Positions 6,022 to 6,961 of a stretch of DNA of 6,961 nucleotides are shown piece by piece; position 1 is the first letter of the stretch, and each line of letters opens with the position of its first letter. The DNA is from an uncultured Mollicutes bacterium (GTDB taxonomy: Bacteria; Bacillota_I; Bacilli_A; Acholeplasmatales; Anaeroplasmataceae), in the NCBI GenBank assembly GCA_947174685.1, contig CAMWJY010000044.1:1-6961 (forward strand), in the 5' to 3' direction. The position numbers and the translations under genes are program-made. The notes below the pieces were generated by a model, which searched no databases, had not been told where the DNA came from, and saw only the letters and a list, made by a program, of their open reading frames with translations.

Positions 6022-6867
6022 ATGAACCGTATGAAAAAAATTGTAGAAAAATTTCCTATAGTATTTTCCATCCTTCTTTTTGCAATCGCGATGCCATTAC
6101 TTTGGGGCGTGACATATCCCCTTTTATACAAGTTACCCTTTTATTGGGCAAGCACGATAAAATACATAAGTACACTTTTTGTGGTTGTTGCAGTATGCTT
6201 TATCGTTTATCATAAAATTCCTTTTACATTACAATACAAAGGACTTTTTAAAGGACTATTTACTTTTGGGTTGGTTGGACTGATTTGTGCAGTAATGGCA
6301 TTTATATTCAGTTATGATAAACCTGATATAAAGCCAACTATTTCAACACTTATAGGCTTTATTTTATATAATCTTGCGATAGCTATCAGCGAGGAATTTT
6401 TGTTTCGCGGGGTAATGCTTACACAAATGCTGGATAGCTGGAAAAATAGAAAAAATTTTATTTGGGTGGCAATCGTTATATCCTCCATAATTTTTGGGTT
6501 AAGGCATTTTCTTAATCTTGTCACTACACCGAACACATTAGTAGCAACAATTGGGCAGGTGCTCTTTACATTTATGGCAGGCTTTTATCTTTGTGTGGTA
6601 TATTTAAGAACACACAATATATGGATATGCATTATCATTCATTTTTTGGAAGACCTATTCACTGGATTTTGGGCTATTGTATCAAGCTCTGCCGCTATTG
6701 CCCAAAACGTGGATGGAGCAATCGTAAGTATAGTTATGCTTGTTGCTGTACATTCTATTTATGTAATTTCAGGTGTGATTATGCTAAAAAGTAAAAAGTG
6801 GAAATATGAATCTCTTTTTGAGTATGAAGAAGAATGCTTAGATCACAATAATTCTGATGAACAATAG
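6022..6867 (+). CDS. CPBP-family intramembrane metalloprotease
   Basis: This 281-residue protein is very hydrophobic, with about eight predicted membrane segments (roughly 13-31, 45-63, 77-97, 107-123, 145-160, 172-195, 198-220 and 232-255) and a hydrophilic acidic tail after 256. It shows the three CPBP (Abi/CAAX-protease-like) motifs. EEFLFRG has Glu124, Glu125 and Arg129. FGLRH has Phe158 and His162. HFLED has His207 and Asp211, where many members have Asn. In characterised relatives these residues form a metal site in the membrane that cleaves prenylated proteins or peptides. Bacterial members are also linked to bacteriocin self-immunity or maturation. The substrate here is unknown and no bacteriocin gene lies in the window. 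It begins seven bases after the esterase stop, and I see no Shine-Dalgarno sequence before the ATG at 6022 or the alternative at 6031. Translation may therefore depend on coupling to the upstream gene. Confidence 0.88.
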   Translation: MNRMKKIVEKFPIVFSILLFAIAMPLLWGVTYPLLYKLPFYWASTIKYISTLFVVVAVCFIVYHKIPFTLQYKGLFKGLFTFGLVGLICAVMAFIFSYDKPDIKPTISTLIGFILYNLAIAISEEFLFRGVMLTQMLDSWKNRKNFIWVAIVISSIIFGLRHFLNLVTTPNTLVATIGQVLFTFMAGFYLCVVYLRTHNIWICIIIHFLEDLFTGFWAIVSSSAAIAQNVDGAIVSIVMLVAVHSIYVISGVIMLKSKKWKYESLFEYEEECLDHNNSDEQ

Positions 6868-6896
6868 TTGATATGCACTTTTCAGTTATAAGAGAT
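6868..6896. other. Short AT-rich spacer after the membrane protease
   Basis: These bases separate the TAG stop of the protease gene from the terminal hairpin. I see no coding potential or motif in them. Confidence 0.5.
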
Positions 6897-6957
6897 AAAA
6901 AAGGGACTGTGAAAAAACCTAATTTTTAAGAATTAGGATTTCACAGCTCTTTTTCTT
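6897..6957 (+). terminator. Two-part hairpin terminator, possibly bidirectional
   Basis: An outer stem pairs CTGTGAAA (6907-6914) with TTTCACAG (6939-6946). An inner stem pairs CCTAATT (6918-6924) with AATTAGG (6931-6937) around a six-base loop. The base extends through GGG against CTC, with one bulged A and one G-U pair, into A/T pairs. A TCTTTTTCTTT tail follows on the + strand, and the A-run at 6897-6902 gives a U-run on the other strand, so it could also stop a convergent transcript. It closes the cysE-to-protease run. Confidence 0.85.
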
Positions 6958-6961
6958 TATA

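Noticed and set aside
6312..6536. Minus-strand open frame of 74 codons inside the CPBP protease gene
   Set aside because: It is antisense to the conserved EEFLFRG and FGLRH motifs and is best explained as a shadow of that gene.
6591..6794. Cys-rich 67-codon + strand frame inside the CPBP protease gene
   Set aside because: The cysteines come from out-of-frame reading of hydrophobic codons. There is no ribosome site, and the overlapping frame has intact family motifs.
1..6961. CRISPR array, tRNA, rRNA, insertion sequence or phage attachment site
   Set aside because: No regularly spaced repeats, no cloverleaf or ribosomal sequence, no transposase and no long terminal inverted repeats were found on either strand.

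Overview
The window is AT-rich and gene-dense, with nearly everything on the + strand. TTA, AGA and ATA codons dominate, and the ribosome sites are of the GGAGG type. This suggests a low-GC Firmicutes anaerobe, probably a gut fermenter of the Erysipelotrichia or Clostridia kind. That placement is inference from composition and gene types. TGG encodes Trp and no in-frame TGA occurs. The stops of the six genes are TAA (four) and TAG (two).

Layout. Bases 1-187 are non-coding and carry a plausible promoter for the first gene. An NADP-type glutamate dehydrogenase (gdhA, 188-1534) follows and is closed by a compact hairpin terminator that begins in its own stop codon. A new promoter (-10 box at 1592-1597) precedes five closely spaced genes with gaps of only 7 to 17 bases. 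These are a serine O-acetyltransferase of the EpsC/CysE type (1625-2437), xylulokinase xylB (2452-3921), xylose isomerase xylA (3934-5238), a cytosolic alpha/beta-hydrolase-fold putative esterase (5256-6014) and a CPBP-family membrane protease (6022-6867). A long two-part hairpin with a U-rich tail (about 6897-6957) ends the run. No terminator is visible between 1625 and 6867, so one polycistronic transcript is the simplest reading.

How the genes work together. XylA turns D-xylose into D-xylulose and XylB phosphorylates it to xylulose 5-phosphate for the pentose phosphate or phosphoketolase route. The hydrolase could remove an ester from an imported sugar or oligosaccharide, but nothing in its sequence fixes the substrate. 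The serine acetyltransferase (cysteine synthesis) and gdhA (ammonia assimilation into glutamate) are biosynthetic housekeeping genes. The link between cysE and the xyl genes is unexplained. No xylose transporter, XylR-type regulator or convincing catabolite-response site lies in the window.

I recognise most of the content as known families. I do not see a clearly new system. The most open points are the role of the hydrolase beside xylA, the cysE-xyl pairing with its odd cysE C-terminus, and the membrane protease at the end of the run.
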